Positions 1 through 9,072 of a stretch of DNA of 64,000 bases are shown here, piece after piece (position 1 is the stretch's first letter; every line of letters begins with the position of its first letter). A program made the position numbers and the translations under genes. Below the pieces are notes generated by a model. That model made no database searches. It had not been told where the DNA came from and saw nothing but the letters and a program-made list of their open reading frames with translations. Source of the DNA: Frigoriflavimonas asaccharolytica (GTDB lineage: Bacteria > Bacteroidota > Bacteroidia > Flavobacteriales > Weeksellaceae); NCBI RefSeq assembly GCF_013294015.1, contig NZ_JABSNO010000007.1:1-64000 (forward strand), in the 5' to 3' direction.

Positions 1-83
1 ACATAAAGATACGTTTTCTTGCAGATATAAACAAACTTTATAACTTCTAAATAACTATTAATCAGTTGTTTAAATAGTTTTTA

Positions 84-539
84 ATGGCTGACTATCTATT
101 AAGAACAGCTCAGAAACATTCTAAAGGCTCGTTTCTAGGAAAATTTTGGCGATTGGTGTTGCGCCATTATCAGATTAAATATGGTTTTCAAATCTATCCG
201 GAAACGCAAATTGGAGCAGGATTTTATCTCGGACATTGGGGAAGTTTAGTAATTAATCCGAAAACAATTATCGGAAAAAATTGCAATATTGCACAAGGAG
301 TTACCATTGCACAAGCCAATCGCGGTAAACATGAAGGTGTTCCAGAAATTGGTAACGAAGTTTGGATTGGACCAAATGCAGTGATTGTAGGAAATATAAA
401 AATTGGCAATAATGTGCTGATTGCACCAAATGCTTACGTCAATTTTAATGTGCCTTCTAACTCTGTTGTCGTGGGAAATCCTGGTATTGTTTCAGAAAAT
501 TTGAATGCCACTTCTTGCTATATCAACAATAAAATTTAG
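84..539 (+). CDS. Hexapeptide-repeat acyltransferase, serine O-acetyltransferase-like
   Basis: The 151-residue protein is mostly left-handed beta-helix hexapeptide repeats: [IV]G.. turns run from about residue 40 to 135, including GAGFYLGHWGSLVI, IGKNCNIAQGVTI, IGNEVWIGPNAVIVG and VVVGNPGIV. The GHWG segment sits where CysE-type enzymes carry a catalytic His. Family members transfer acetyl from acetyl-CoA to serine or to a surface sugar. The protein lacks the long CysE N-terminal helical domain, so a polysaccharide-type acetyltransferase is equally possible. An in-frame TAG at 75-77 just upstream of the ATG rules out a longer frame. It is convergent with pth, with a 5-nt gap. Confidence 0.75.
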   Translation: MADYLLRTAQKHSKGSFLGKFWRLVLRHYQIKYGFQIYPETQIGAGFYLGHWGSLVINPKTIIGKNCNIAQGVTIAQANRGKHEGVPEIGNEVWIGPNAVIVGNIKIGNNVLIAPNAYVNFNVPSNSVVVGNPGIVSENLNATSCYINNKI

Positions 540-544
540 CGAAG

Positions 545-1108
545 TTATTTCCCATTAAAACCCGTCATCGTATTTTGAATTCCAGCAAAAGCGAACGATA
601 AACAAGCTTTTGAAAATTTTTCAATCCTTTCCGAGAGTTTGTCTCTTTCTGCCTCGTTCCATTTTCCGAGCACGTAATCTACTTGTTTTCCTTCAGAAAA
701 TTCTGCGGAAATACCAAATCTTAAGCGTGGATAATTTTGCGTTTGCAATTGCTCTTGTATGCTTTTCAAACCATTGTGTCCGGCATCAGAACCTTTCATT
801 TTCAAACGTAAAGTACCGAAAGGCAATGCTAAATCGTCGGTGATAATGAGAACATTTTCTAAGGGAATATTTTCTTTTTGCATCCAGAATTTTACTGCAT
901 TTCCAGAAAGATTCATGTAGGTGTCTGGTTTTAAAACAAATAGCTTTCTGCCTTTGTATTTACCTTCTGCTACAAGGCCAAAATTGTTAGATTTAAAAGG
1001 AACTTCTAAAGTTTCAGCCAGTTTTTCAGCAACTTTAAAACCAATATTATGGCGTGTTTCTGCATATTCTTCGCCTTTATTTCCAAGACCAACGATAAGA
1101 TATTTCAC
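545..1108 (-). CDS. pth: Peptidyl-tRNA hydrolase
   Basis: This cytosolic enzyme releases tRNA from peptidyl-tRNAs dropped by ribosomes. At 187 residues it has the usual Pth length. It opens with [21 protein letters not shown], which contains the conserved Asn and the catalytic His of TRHNIG. Later come [10 protein letters not shown], the [10 protein letters not shown] Asp motif, and GHNGLKSI with the third conserved Asn. All active-site motifs are intact. It lies 39 nt downstream of a lipoprotein gene on the same strand; no promoter box was seen directly upstream. Confidence 0.97.
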   Translation of the reverse strand: MKYLIVGLGNKGEEYAETRHNIGFKVAEKLAETLEVPFKSNNFGLVAEGKYKGRKLFVLKPDTYMNLSGNAVKFWMQKENIPLENVLIITDDLALPFGTLRLKMKGSDAGHNGLKSIQEQLQTQNYPRLRFGISAEFSEGKQVDYVLGKWNEAERDKLSERIEKFSKACLSFAFAGIQNTMTGFNGK

Positions 1109-1147
1109 GATAAAATTTTTAATTAGCAGATTTTAGAAATCTTATAG

Positions 1148-1984
1148 CTATTGATAAATAAATGATGTTGCACTTCCACCAACAATATACTGAATTGGAA
1201 AATCGTCTGCATCATAGGTATACGTATAATCTGAAACAGAAGGTGTACCACCATTTACATCTACTTCCTTTCTTAGATAATTGTTGGGCGAAAAATAATT
1301 TTGACCAGCATCTATATACGTTGTAAAATATTGAAATTCTTTTGGAAAACCTTTCAAATAATTGTTTTTGGTATCAAAATTTAAGAATCTTACATTCGTT
1401 AAAGTATTTCCAACAGAAATAGCGTTCACGGTTTCTGATTTCTGAGTAGCTGTTTTATTTAAATTAGCACCAGAGTAGGTGAAATCTGTTGTGAGGCTCA
1501 CCAATATATTCCCAAGTGAAGATACAGCTGTTTTTTGCGTACTTGTTTGCGTGATGATTCCGCTGTTGTAGGTGAAGGTAGTTGCAATATTATACATCAC
1601 ATTTGCGGTTGTTTCTGTACCTGCAAGATTTGTGAGAACACCACTTGCATTATAAACAAAGTTTACGTTGAATGTAGTTCCTGCAGTAGAAGTTGGCGTA
1701 TTATAAAATCCTGTAATGCTGCTTATTTTATTGGCTGCATTATAATTCACATTATATTCTACGGTATTATTTGCATCAAAATATTTAATCAGCTTAGAAT
1801 TTTGCACGGTGTATGTGAAGAGATTTGTACCAATATTTATTGTTTTAACAATTTTTGTATTTCCCGTTGCACCACCACCAGCTCCGATAACTAAGGGTAC
1901 ATTTAAATTCTCTAAATCTCCAGTAGATTCTCCGCAGGAATTTATAATTAAAAAAGAAAAAAGAATAAAAAGTAGATTTTTCAT
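1148..1984 (-). CDS. Putative lipoprotein with YD-like repeats, paralog A
   Basis: The 278-residue product begins with a lipoprotein signal (hydrophobic run, then NSC, predicted lipidated Cys17). The mature part is beta-rich with repeated tyrosine motifs (VEYNVNYN, FVYNASGVL, FTYNSG, DFTYSGA) and ends with YTYDADDFP. This resembles the YD/RHS-like lipoproteins common in Flavobacteriia; function is unknown. It is the last of three tandem paralogs that share length, architecture and the C-terminal YTY-D/G-x-x pattern. A candidate -7 box lies at 2043-2050, upstream of the hairpin at 2005-2030, so transcripts from it would pass through that hairpin. Confidence 0.75.
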   Translation of the reverse strand: MKNLLFILFSFLIINSCGESTGDLENLNVPLVIGAGGGATGNTKIVKTINIGTNLFTYTVQNSKLIKYFDANNTVEYNVNYNAANKISSITGFYNTPTSTAGTTFNVNFVYNASGVLTNLAGTETTANVMYNIATTFTYNSGIITQTSTQKTAVSSLGNILVSLTTDFTYSGANLNKTATQKSETVNAISVGNTLTNVRFLNFDTKNNYLKGFPKEFQYFTTYIDAGQNYFSPNNYLRKEVDVNGGTPSVSDYTYTYDADDFPIQYIVGGSATSFIYQ

Positions 1985-2004
1985 AAGCTGAATTTTATTA
2001 AAAA

Positions 2005-2030
2005 AACTGATAACGTATACATTATCAGTT
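2005..2030 (-). terminator. Rho-independent terminator after paralog B
   Basis: A perfect 9-bp stem (AACTGATAA / TTATCAGTT) is followed on the minus strand by a run of T. It lies just after the stop of the gene ending at 2064. The loop is 8 nt. Its ACTGAT arm core recurs in the terminator at 2912-2942. Confidence 0.75.
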
Positions 2031-2042
2031 TTAAAATTTTTA

Positions 2043-2050
2043 CAAATTTA
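2043..2050 (-). promoter_or_regulatory. Candidate TAnnTTTG -7 box for paralog A
   Basis: TAAATTTG on the minus strand, 58 nt before the start at 1984. The terminator hairpin at 2005-2030 would lie in the leader. Weak on its own. Confidence 0.35.
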
Positions 2051-2063
2051 CAATAAAAATTAT

Positions 2064-2891
2064 TTATAAATTGATGTATTCATATTGAAGTGTATAATCT
2101 GGCGATATAGATTTTGTAGGATATCCATCTGTACCGTACGTATAAACAGTAACTTCTGTAGTTGGTGTCACACCTGGTCCAGAAGTACTTACGTTTGTAA
2201 AATTATTAAGGTTTAAACCTAGAATACTTGCAGCTGCATCTTGATTTATAAAAAAGTTTGAGATACTAAATGCTGATGGCAAAGTTAGAAAAGGATTTTT
2301 CTTGTCATCATAAGTATTAAAAGTGATAATAGGATTGAGTTGTAAACTTGGAACTCCAAATAATGTATTGGCTTTAGAAATGTTTGCGCCAATATATTCA
2401 ATTGCTACAGATTCTGTATAAACGGTTGTTGAACCTGAAGTATAATTTCTCTTTATAAAAGTAGGTCTTGTTCCATTGTAGGTAATGGTAGTTGTGAAAT
2501 TGCTATTGGAAGTAGAAGAAACGGATGTACCATTAATACTAGCTAAAATCCCATTTGAATATACAAGATTAGAAGTTGTGGTATTTAATTGCGTCCCTTG
2601 TCCTGTAGTTTGGATTATTTTACTAATCTGACTTCCAGTATACGTCAAATTGAAACTAGTAGAATTATTACTTGTAGATACGCTCATTAATTTTCCACCA
2701 ACCCAATTGTAAAAAATATTATACGGGGCCTCACCTACTTCCGCATAATTTATTTTACTCAAAACCTTATTGGAACTACCAGGATTATTCGTAAGAAACG
2801 GATCTTGATAGGCATTAACCATAGAATTATCTTCATTACAAGAAATGAAAGATAAAAATAATAACATTAAATAGAATAAATTTTTTTTCAT
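2064..2891 (-). CDS. Putative lipoprotein with YD-like repeats, paralog B
   Basis: The 275-residue product has the lipoprotein signal MKKNLFYLMLLFLSFISC (Cys18). Its mature region is Ser/Thr/Asn-rich with tyrosine beta-repeats (FNLTYTG, NLVYSNG, TITYNG) and the closing YTYGTDGYPTKS...LQYEY. It is the middle member of the tandem trio and is flanked on both sides by similar intrinsic terminators. No close -7 box was found, so it may depend on read-through. Function is not recognised; the protein is probably tethered to the outer membrane. Confidence 0.72.
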   Translation of the reverse strand: MKKNLFYLMLLFLSFISCNEDNSMVNAYQDPFLTNNPGSSNKVLSKINYAEVGEAPYNIFYNWVGGKLMSVSTSNNSTSFNLTYTGSQISKIIQTTGQGTQLNTTTSNLVYSNGILASINGTSVSSTSNSNFTTTITYNGTRPTFIKRNYTSGSTTVYTESVAIEYIGANISKANTLFGVPSLQLNPIITFNTYDDKKNPFLTLPSAFSISNFFINQDAAASILGLNLNNFTNVSTSGPGVTPTTEVTVYTYGTDGYPTKSISPDYTLQYEYINL

Positions 2892-2911
2892 ATTAGGTAT
2901 TTTTAAAAAAA

Positions 2912-2942
2912 AGAACTGATAGTTAAAATAAGTATCAGTTCT
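2912..2942 (-). terminator. Rho-independent terminator after paralog C
   Basis: A perfect 10-bp stem (AGAACTGATA / TATCAGTTCT, loop 11 nt) is followed on the minus strand by T8. The arm sequence is nearly that of the terminator at 2005-2030, suggesting gene and terminator duplicated together. Confidence 0.8.
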
Positions 2943-2959
2943 GAAATTGAGTTTAAATT

Positions 2960-3841
2960 TTAAAAAGGTCTGTAATCATAATTACTTCCAAAACCAGACA
3001 ATGCATAGTTTTGAGGATCATAAGTATAATTTGTATTATAACTCGTTACAACAGGAGGTGCAACGCCAGTAGTAAGTGTTACTCTTTTCGGGTTGTTTAG
3101 AGAAAGCCAGTAGAATTTTGATGTATCATCTAGCAAAGCAGAAGCTTTGTAGCCAAATGGCAATAAAGATTGTGGATTAAATTTATCATCATAATCACTA
3201 AAATCGTAGATATCTTGTGCTGTAGAAGGTCCGAAAGCTCCAGCTGCATAAGGTCCAACATCTCTTGTAACCTTTGTAACGTTGGTTTTTGCTGTATTAA
3301 ATGTAAAAGTGTTCAAGACGTAAGATGTATATTCAAATGCTAATGCAGGATTATCTATTCCATTTCTACTTCTAATCGTTTTCAAAGATTTATCTGTATT
3401 GTATGCAAAATCATGTATTGCTTTATATCTTACAATTGCACCTGGTATTACAGCTTTGTAAGCCATATAAGTTGCGCCAACTTCAGAAATACTTGTAATG
3501 AATTTCGCTGTGCTATCATAAGTGTAATATTGGATATATGCCAAAGAATCTGCTCCTACAACCTCATAAAATTCCAATTTGTTGATCAATTCACCATTAT
3601 AGGTAATTTTTGTTTTTGATTTTGGGTTTAGAACTTCTACCAATTTTTTTCCAGTGTAGTGGTATTCTGCAAGCGTATCTACAGAATTAACTTCTTGGTA
3701 AAGAAATCTACTGCCAATAAGTCCACCTTGGTTTGCATCTAGATTATTTAGCAAATCTCCATCTACATCGCCCAATCTTTTGCAAGACTGCGTAGATGCT
3801 ATTATGAAGAGTGCTACAAATAAGTATATGATTTTTTTCAT
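2960..3841 (-). CDS. Putative lipoprotein with YD-like repeats, paralog C
   Basis: The 293-residue product has a lipoprotein signal ending STQSC (Cys20). Repeated tyrosine motifs (LAEYHYTGKKL, TKITYNGE, IQYYTYDST, HDFAYNTDKSL) match the YD-type repeat style of its two downstream neighbours. It ends NYTYDPQNYALSGF. As first gene of the trio it has a clear TATATTTG box 23 nt upstream. The family looks lineage-expanded; role unknown. Confidence 0.72.
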   Translation of the reverse strand: MKKIIYLFVALFIIASTQSCKRLGDVDGDLLNNLDANQGGLIGSRFLYQEVNSVDTLAEYHYTGKKLVEVLNPKSKTKITYNGELINKLEFYEVVGADSLAYIQYYTYDSTAKFITSISEVGATYMAYKAVIPGAIVRYKAIHDFAYNTDKSLKTIRSRNGIDNPALAFEYTSYVLNTFTFNTAKTNVTKVTRDVGPYAAGAFGPSTAQDIYDFSDYDDKFNPQSLLPFGYKASALLDDTSKFYWLSLNNPKRVTLTTGVAPPVVTSYNTNYTYDPQNYALSGFGSNYDYRPF

Positions 3842-3864
3842 TGCTCGCGGAATTTTAATTTCTA

Positions 3865-3872
3865 CAAATATA
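3865..3872 (-). promoter_or_regulatory. -7 box TATATTTG for paralog C
   Basis: Bacteroidota -7 consensus on the minus strand, 23 nt before the start codon at 3841. Confidence 0.55.
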
Positions 3873-3958
3873 ATTTATTTTTAATTACTTATATACAAAT
3901 ATTTCTGAAAAGTTGTGATATTTGACAATCATCTCTATTTAAAATGATGATTTATTCT

Positions 3959-3966
3959 TATCTTTG
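3959..3966 (+). promoter_or_regulatory. -7 box TATCTTTG for the CAP-domain gene
   Basis: Consensus match 54 nt before the ATG at 4021, implying a leader of about 50 nt. Together with the box at 3865 it makes the 179-bp gap a divergent promoter region. Confidence 0.5.
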
Positions 3967-4020
3967 AGTATAATTTTATCAAATTATAATTAAAAAGACC
4001 ATTTTAAAAATAACACTAAA

Positions 4021-4548
4021 ATGAAAAATATACTACTATTTGTATTCATTTTTTTATTGATGACTATAAATGCGCAACAAAATCCAGCTATAAACGTTGA
4101 GGAAAAATTATCCACAATTCAAAAAGAAGCTCTAGAATTTCATAATAATACTAGAAAAGATTTGGGCATCCCACCATTATCTTGGTCTTCAGAAATCAGC
4201 GAATATTCTCAGGAATGGGCAAATTATATAGCAAAAAATGGTTGCGAATTGACGCATAGAACACCAAACACTCAAAATGGGAAAAATTACGGCGAAAATA
4301 TTGGTTGGAGTTCTGATCCCAGCTACAATTTAATTGATGCTTCCAAAGCTTGGCATTCAGAAATACAATTTTTCAAAAATGAAACTTTAAACGATAACAA
4401 TTGGTACAAAGCTGGGCATTATTCCCAAATGGTGTGGCGAAATACTACACAAATGGGAATGGGAATTGCAAAATGCAGCAATGGCTCTATAATAGTTGTC
4501 GCCAATTACAATCCACCCGGAAATTACATGGGACAAAAAGCGTATTGA
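4021..4548 (+). CDS. Secreted CAP-domain (SCP/PR-1) protein
   Basis: The 175-residue protein has a signal peptide (MKNILLFVFIFLLMTINAQQ) followed by one CAP domain. Visible CAP signatures are HNNTRKDLGIPPLSWS near residue 40, ELTHRT, NYGENIGW, the GHYSQMVWRNTTQMGMG motif and NYNPPGNYMGQ at the end. The pair of His residues and the GENIGW Glu that form the CAP cavity are present. Bacterial CAP proteins are exported; their roles are mostly unsettled. Convergent with the next gene, 3-nt gap. Confidence 0.88.
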   Translation: MKNILLFVFIFLLMTINAQQNPAINVEEKLSTIQKEALEFHNNTRKDLGIPPLSWSSEISEYSQEWANYIAKNGCELTHRTPNTQNGKNYGENIGWSSDPSYNLIDASKAWHSEIQFFKNETLNDNNWYKAGHYSQMVWRNTTQMGMGIAKCSNGSIIVVANYNPPGNYMGQKAY

Positions 4549-4551
4549 AAT

Positions 4552-5451
4552 TTAGAAAAAATCATGATGGTGATGATGATTAGATTCACTTCCATTTGAA
4601 GTATTTGGTGGGATGATTATATCACTCATTTCATCAATCGAAATCTTAATGCTGTTTTTTGGCAATTCAATCGTATTTCCAGATAAATTATTAATACTTT
4701 TAAAAATCATTTTGTTTTCCAATTTTGTACTTACTTTTATCAGTTTGTTTAAAATTTTATCTGGCAAATCTGCAGAATTTTTACTTTCTGGTGTAGTATA
4801 CAAAACTTCTAATGCCAATGTTGGGATAGATTTTGGCTGATGATATTCTATTAAACTCAGAATTTCTGGTCTTACTTTTATACTTTCGCTGTAGATCACA
4901 TTACAAATTAAATCTTTACCTATTAAAAAAGTCTGACATTTTGCAATTCCATAATTCTTCAAATTAGCTTGAAATGTTTTTAGTAATATACTTTCACTAC
5001 GATGCTCAAATGGGGAAAAGATAGTACCGAAAGGTTCTTTCAAACTTGATGAGTATCTATAATCGGATGCAGATAATTTTGGTTTTATCAGACTATCTGC
5101 CCATTTTTGAAAGTCTTCTTTAGGTATCGCAGTATGGTAATATTTCTCGTCTTTTTTGTAATAATATACAACAGAATCTTGTCCTCTTTTGTAAATTAAT
5201 CCATAATTTTCATTATTTGAAGTACTTACATCTCGCTGAACATCATTTCCATTCAAAATAATTTTTATCTTAGATTTACTACTAATCAGTCCATTTTCTT
5301 CTAAAATTATTACCCCTTTAAAATAATCGTCATTACTATTTTCTAAATTTCCAGAAAGAATTGCAGTCTTTTGCTCTTCCTGTTTTTCACAACTTAAAAA
5401 TGTGATTAATAATAAACTATAATAGAAGGTAATTTTAAATAATCTCGCCAT
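4552..5451 (-). CDS. Hypothetical lipoprotein with a C-terminal His5 run
   Basis: The 299-residue protein has a lipoprotein signal (MARLFKITFYYSLLLITFLSC, Cys21) and no family I recognise. It ends NHHHHHDFF, a natural five-His run right before the stop. It starts 18 nt after mfd on the same strand with no promoter box between, so it is probably cotranscribed with mfd. The His run may bind divalent metal, but that is inference only. Confidence 0.65.
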   Translation of the reverse strand: MARLFKITFYYSLLLITFLSCEKQEEQKTAILSGNLENSNDDYFKGVIILEENGLISSKSKIKIILNGNDVQRDVSTSNNENYGLIYKRGQDSVVYYYKKDEKYYHTAIPKEDFQKWADSLIKPKLSASDYRYSSSLKEPFGTIFSPFEHRSESILLKTFQANLKNYGIAKCQTFLIGKDLICNVIYSESIKVRPEILSLIEYHQPKSIPTLALEVLYTTPESKNSADLPDKILNKLIKVSTKLENKMIFKSINNLSGNTIELPKNSIKISIDEMSDIIIPPNTSNGSESNHHHHHDFF

Positions 5452-5469
5452 TTTTTTTACCTTTAAATT

Positions 5470-8400
5470 TTATTGAAGAATCCTTTCCAAAACTTCCGTC
5501 ACCTCATCTACATTTTGTACGTTTTCTTTTCGCATCATCAATTGACTGCCCTCTTTTGCTGCTTTTTCTTTCAAAGTTGCGGCGGTAGGATTTTGATTTA
5601 AATAGCTAATTATATTTCTAAATTTTTCGCTTTGGTAGAATTTATCTTGCGGATTGCCGGGAAAATATCCAAGAAAAATACCGCCTTTCACCACAATTTT
5701 TTCAAAACCAATATCTGCAGCAAGCCATTTTAGTTCTACAGATTTTAATAAATTTTTGGCTTCTACAGGCAGTTTTCCAAATCGATCTTTCAATTCATTT
5801 TCAAATAAAAGCAAACCTTCTTTGCCTTCTATATCTGCTAGTTTTTGGTACAAACTCAGTCTTTCTTCTATGCTTTCTACATATTCATCGGGCAACATCA
5901 GTTCCAAATCGGTATCTATATTTACATCTTTGGTAGATTTAAAGAGTTTTTTGCGCTCGTCTTCATTTTCAAAAAGATCGGTAAATTCTTCGTCGTGCTG
6001 CAATTCTTCTAGCGCTTCCTGCATTATTTTTTGGTACGTTTCAAAGCCCATTTCGTTGATGAAACCACTTTGTTCACCACCTAATAAATCTCCTGCTCCA
6101 CGTATTTCCAAATCCTTCATCGCAATTTGAAAACCACTTCCCAAATCTGAAAATTGCTCAATAGCTTCCAATCTTTTTCTTGCATCTGGCGTTATCATAT
6201 CATAAGGTGGCGTTATCAAATAGCAAAATGCTTTGCGGTTGCTTCGTCCTACTCTACCACGCATTTGGTGCACATCTGCCATACCAAATCTTTGCGCATC
6301 ATTGATGAAAATAGTATTTGCATTCGGCACATCTACTCCATTTTCTATGATGGTTGTCGCTACCAAAACATCGTATTTGCCATCCATAAAATCCAAAACG
6401 TTTTTCTCCAATTCTTTGCCATCCATTCTTCCATGTCCGGTAATTATTCTTGCATCGGGAACCAATCTTTGTATCAAACCGGCGATATCTTTCAGATTAT
6501 CTATTCTATTATTAATGAAATAAACCTGTCCATCTCTCGCCAATTCATAAGAAACCGCATCGCGAATTAATTCTTCGTCCCAAGTCACAATTTGTGTATC
6601 AATCGGTTGTCTGTTTGGTGGTGGTGTTTTTATTACAGATAAATCTCTTGCAGCCATCAAAGAAAATTGTAGCGTTCTAGGAATTGGCGTTGCTGTAAGC
6701 GTCAAAGTATCTACATTTGCTTTTATGGTTTTTAATTTATCTTTTACATTCACCCCAAATTTGTGCTCTTCATCAATTATTAATAAACCTAAATCTTTAA
6801 ATTTCACTTTATCCGAAACCAATTGATGCGTTCCAATTACAATTTCTATACTTCCGCTCGCCAAATTTTTTAAAGTTTCTGCTTTCTGTTTTGCCGTCCG
6901 AAATCTGTTGAGATAACCAACATTCACCGGAAAATCTTTCAATCTTTCTGTAAAACTTCTATAATGTTGAAATGCCAAAACCGTTGTAGGAACCAATATG
7001 GCAGTTTGCTTACCTTCTGTTGCTGCTTTAAAGGCTGCTCTTATCGCAATTTCCGTTTTCCCAAAACCTACATCACCACAAATCAGACGATCCATTACAC
7101 CTTCATTTTCCATGTCTTTTTTCACATCCAAAGTCGCTTTTTCCTGATCTGGCGTATCTTCGTAGATAAAACTGGCTTCCAATTCATTTTGCAAATATGT
7201 ATCTGGCGGATATTGGTAACCTTTTGTGGTTTTTCTCTGTGCGTAGAGTTTTATTAAATCAAAAGCCAAAAGTTTGACCTTCGATTTCGTTTTCGCTTTA
7301 AGATTTTTCCAAGCTGGCGAACCTAGTTTAGAAAGCACCGTTTCTTTATTTTCTGATCCGCTATATTTAGAAATTTTGTGCAATGCGTGAATGCTCACAT
7401 ACAAAAGATCTCCATTTTTGTAGGTTAGTTTAAAACATTCCTGGGTTTTCCCGTTATTGGTAATTTTTACTAAACCAAGAAATTTCCCAATTCCATGATC
7501 GATGTGGGTGATGAAATTTCCGATTTTCAAACTCATCATATCTTTCAAGGTGAGTTGTTCAGATTTTGCGAACGAAGCTTTTGCTTGAAATCTTTGGTAG
7601 CGATCAAATATTTGATGATCTGTATACACCGAAATTTTGTGCGTATGATCTATAAAACCTTCATGCAATTCTGATTGGAAACTTTTAAATGAAACTTCAT
7701 GGTTTAATTCTTCCAAAATATTTTCCAATCTTTCCTTTTGCTTGGTAGAAGTGAAGGAAATAAAAGTTTCGTAACCGTCGGATTTCAATTGTTTGAGATC
7801 TTCCGAAAGCAAATCAAATTTTTTGTGAAATGCAGGTTGCGGTTTTTGGTTAAGTTCTATTATTAATGAATCAAATTCTGGCAAAGCTTGCACCGCAAAA
7901 TCTATATGTTGACGTGCTGCCAATTTTTCTAAAAAATCTATTTCTGTTAAAAATAATTTCTCAGGTTTTTGATGTTGAATTTCCTTGCTTAATTTCTCAA
8001 AATTTGCTTCTGCTTTTTCAAATAAATCTTTAATCTGTTTTGCGCCTACAATTCCATTATTTGTGATGATAATTGCATCATTCGGCAACAGATCAAAAAA
8101 TGGAATTTTGGCTTCTGTAGTTGCCGTATTCATGTTAGAAACCAATTGAAATTCTTGCACTTTCTCCATAGAAAGTTGGGTTTCTATATTGAAAGTTTTG
8201 ATGCTTTCTACCTCGCTGCCAAAAAATGTAATTCTATACGGACGTTCGTTGGAATAAGAAAACAGATCTACAATACCACCACGAATAGAAAATTCTCCCG
8301 GTTCGCTCACAAAATCTGTCCGCTGAAACTGGTTCATTTGCAAAAGTTCATTTACGAAATCAAAATCCAGAGAATCGCCCACTTTTATGGTGTGAGAAAT

Positions 8401-8829
8401 GCTCGTGAAATCTGCTTTTTTCAAAACTCTTTCGGCGAGAGCGTTGTATGGCGTAACGATTACTTTTGCTGTTTTGTCAGAATTTAATCTGTTCAAAACT
8501 TCTGTTCTCAAAACCAGATTTGCATTCTGAATTTTCTCTATTTGATAAGGTTCTAAATGCGAAGGTGGAAAATAATAGACTTTTTCTTTCCCTAGAAGTT
8601 CTTCTAATTCTGTGGTTGCATACAAAGCAGCTTCTTTATTTTCAACAATAAAAACAATATTTTTTTGATGCACCAAAAAGAGTTGCGCCGCAAAAACAGA
8701 AGGCGAAGATCCGGCAGAACCTTTCACAGAGATAGATTTAGAATTTCCGAGAGCGAGCATGAGATCTTCTCCAAAATTCTTTTTCAATAAATCTGGTAAA
8801 AGAGTTGAGCTGATATTTTGTAAATCCAT
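5470..8829 (-). CDS. mfd: Transcription-repair coupling factor Mfd
   Basis: Mfd is a DNA translocase that removes stalled RNA polymerase and recruits UvrA. The 1119-residue protein has all expected blocks: UvrB-like N-terminal domains (about 1-330, SEPGEFSIRGGIVDLFS at about 175), the RNA-polymerase-interacting CarD-like domain (about 435-490, GNFITHIDHGIGKFLGL), Walker A GDVGFGKT at about 585-592, the DEEH box at about 686-689, TATPIPRT, and a C-terminal TRCF domain. Length is normal for Bacteroidota. A TATTTTTG box lies 55 nt upstream. Confidence 0.97.
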   Translation of the reverse strand: MDLQNISSTLLPDLLKKNFGEDLMLALGNSKSISVKGSAGSSPSVFAAQLFLVHQKNIVFIVENKEAALYATTELEELLGKEKVYYFPPSHLEPYQIEKIQNANLVLRTEVLNRLNSDKTAKVIVTPYNALAERVLKKADFTSISHTIKVGDSLDFDFVNELLQMNQFQRTDFVSEPGEFSIRGGIVDLFSYSNERPYRITFFGSEVESIKTFNIETQLSMEKVQEFQLVSNMNTATTEAKIPFFDLLPNDAIIITNNGIVGAKQIKDLFEKAEANFEKLSKEIQHQKPEKLFLTEIDFLEKLAARQHIDFAVQALPEFDSLIIELNQKPQPAFHKKFDLLSEDLKQLKSDGYETFISFTSTKQKERLENILEELNHEVSFKSFQSELHEGFIDHTHKISVYTDHQIFDRYQRFQAKASFAKSEQLTLKDMMSLKIGNFITHIDHGIGKFLGLVKITNNGKTQECFKLTYKNGDLLYVSIHALHKISKYSGSENKETVLSKLGSPAWKNLKAKTKSKVKLLAFDLIKLYAQRKTTKGYQYPPDTYLQNELEASFIYEDTPDQEKATLDVKKDMENEGVMDRLICGDVGFGKTEIAIRAAFKAATEGKQTAILVPTTVLAFQHYRSFTERLKDFPVNVGYLNRFRTAKQKAETLKNLASGSIEIVIGTHQLVSDKVKFKDLGLLIIDEEHKFGVNVKDKLKTIKANVDTLTLTATPIPRTLQFSLMAARDLSVIKTPPPNRQPIDTQIVTWDEELIRDAVSYELARDGQVYFINNRIDNLKDIAGLIQRLVPDARIITGHGRMDGKELEKNVLDFMDGKYDVLVATTIIENGVDVPNANTIFINDAQRFGMADVHQMRGRVGRSNRKAFCYLITPPYDMITPDARKRLEAIEQFSDLGSGFQIAMKDLEIRGAGDLLGGEQSGFINEMGFETYQKIMQEALEELQHDEEFTDLFENEDERKKLFKSTKDVNIDTDLELMLPDEYVESIEERLSLYQKLADIEGKEGLLLFENELKDRFGKLPVEAKNLLKSVELKWLAADIGFEKIVVKGGIFLGYFPGNPQDKFYQSEKFRNIISYLNQNPTAATLKEKAAKEGSQLMMRKENVQNVDEVTEVLERILQ

Positions 8830-8884
8830 AGCAAATTTTGTAAACGAGAAAAGCGATTTAGGGATGTTTCCCGAAATCGTTTTG

Positions 8885-8892
8885 CAAAAATA
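8885..8892 (-). promoter_or_regulatory. -7 box TATTTTTG for mfd
   Basis: Minus-strand TAnnTTTG match 55 nt before the mfd start codon. Confidence 0.5.
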
Positions 8893-8980
8893 GGGATTTT
8901 AAAATTTAGAAAATGGATGCAATTCAATTTGAAAAATAATTTAATAAAGTGAAATAAAAAATATTATCCTTGAAATATAT

Positions 8981-9060
8981 AGGCAACAAAGTAGCGACTA
9001 TACATCACATTTCGTATAGATTGGCGCTATTTTTTAGCGGGTGTATATAAATTGTAAGCA
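8981..9060. repeat. Left end of a cassette-like unit
   Basis: The segment holds GGCGCTATTTTTTAGCGG (a small GCGCTATTTTTTAGCG hairpin) and TGTATATAAATTGTAAGCA. Both are inverted, imperfect counterparts of TGCCTACAACAACGTATATA and AAAAAATAGCGCG right after the enclosed gene (9699-9730). Core sequence and spacing recall the dispersed integron-cassette-like repeats seen in Flavobacteriia genomes. Confidence 0.5.
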
Positions 9061-9072
9061 ATAAAACAAACA

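Noticed and set aside
4552-4580. His5 tail as a vector or expression-tag artefact
   Set aside because: It is in frame in a native-looking gene with normal flanks and a following natural stop; no vector sequence.
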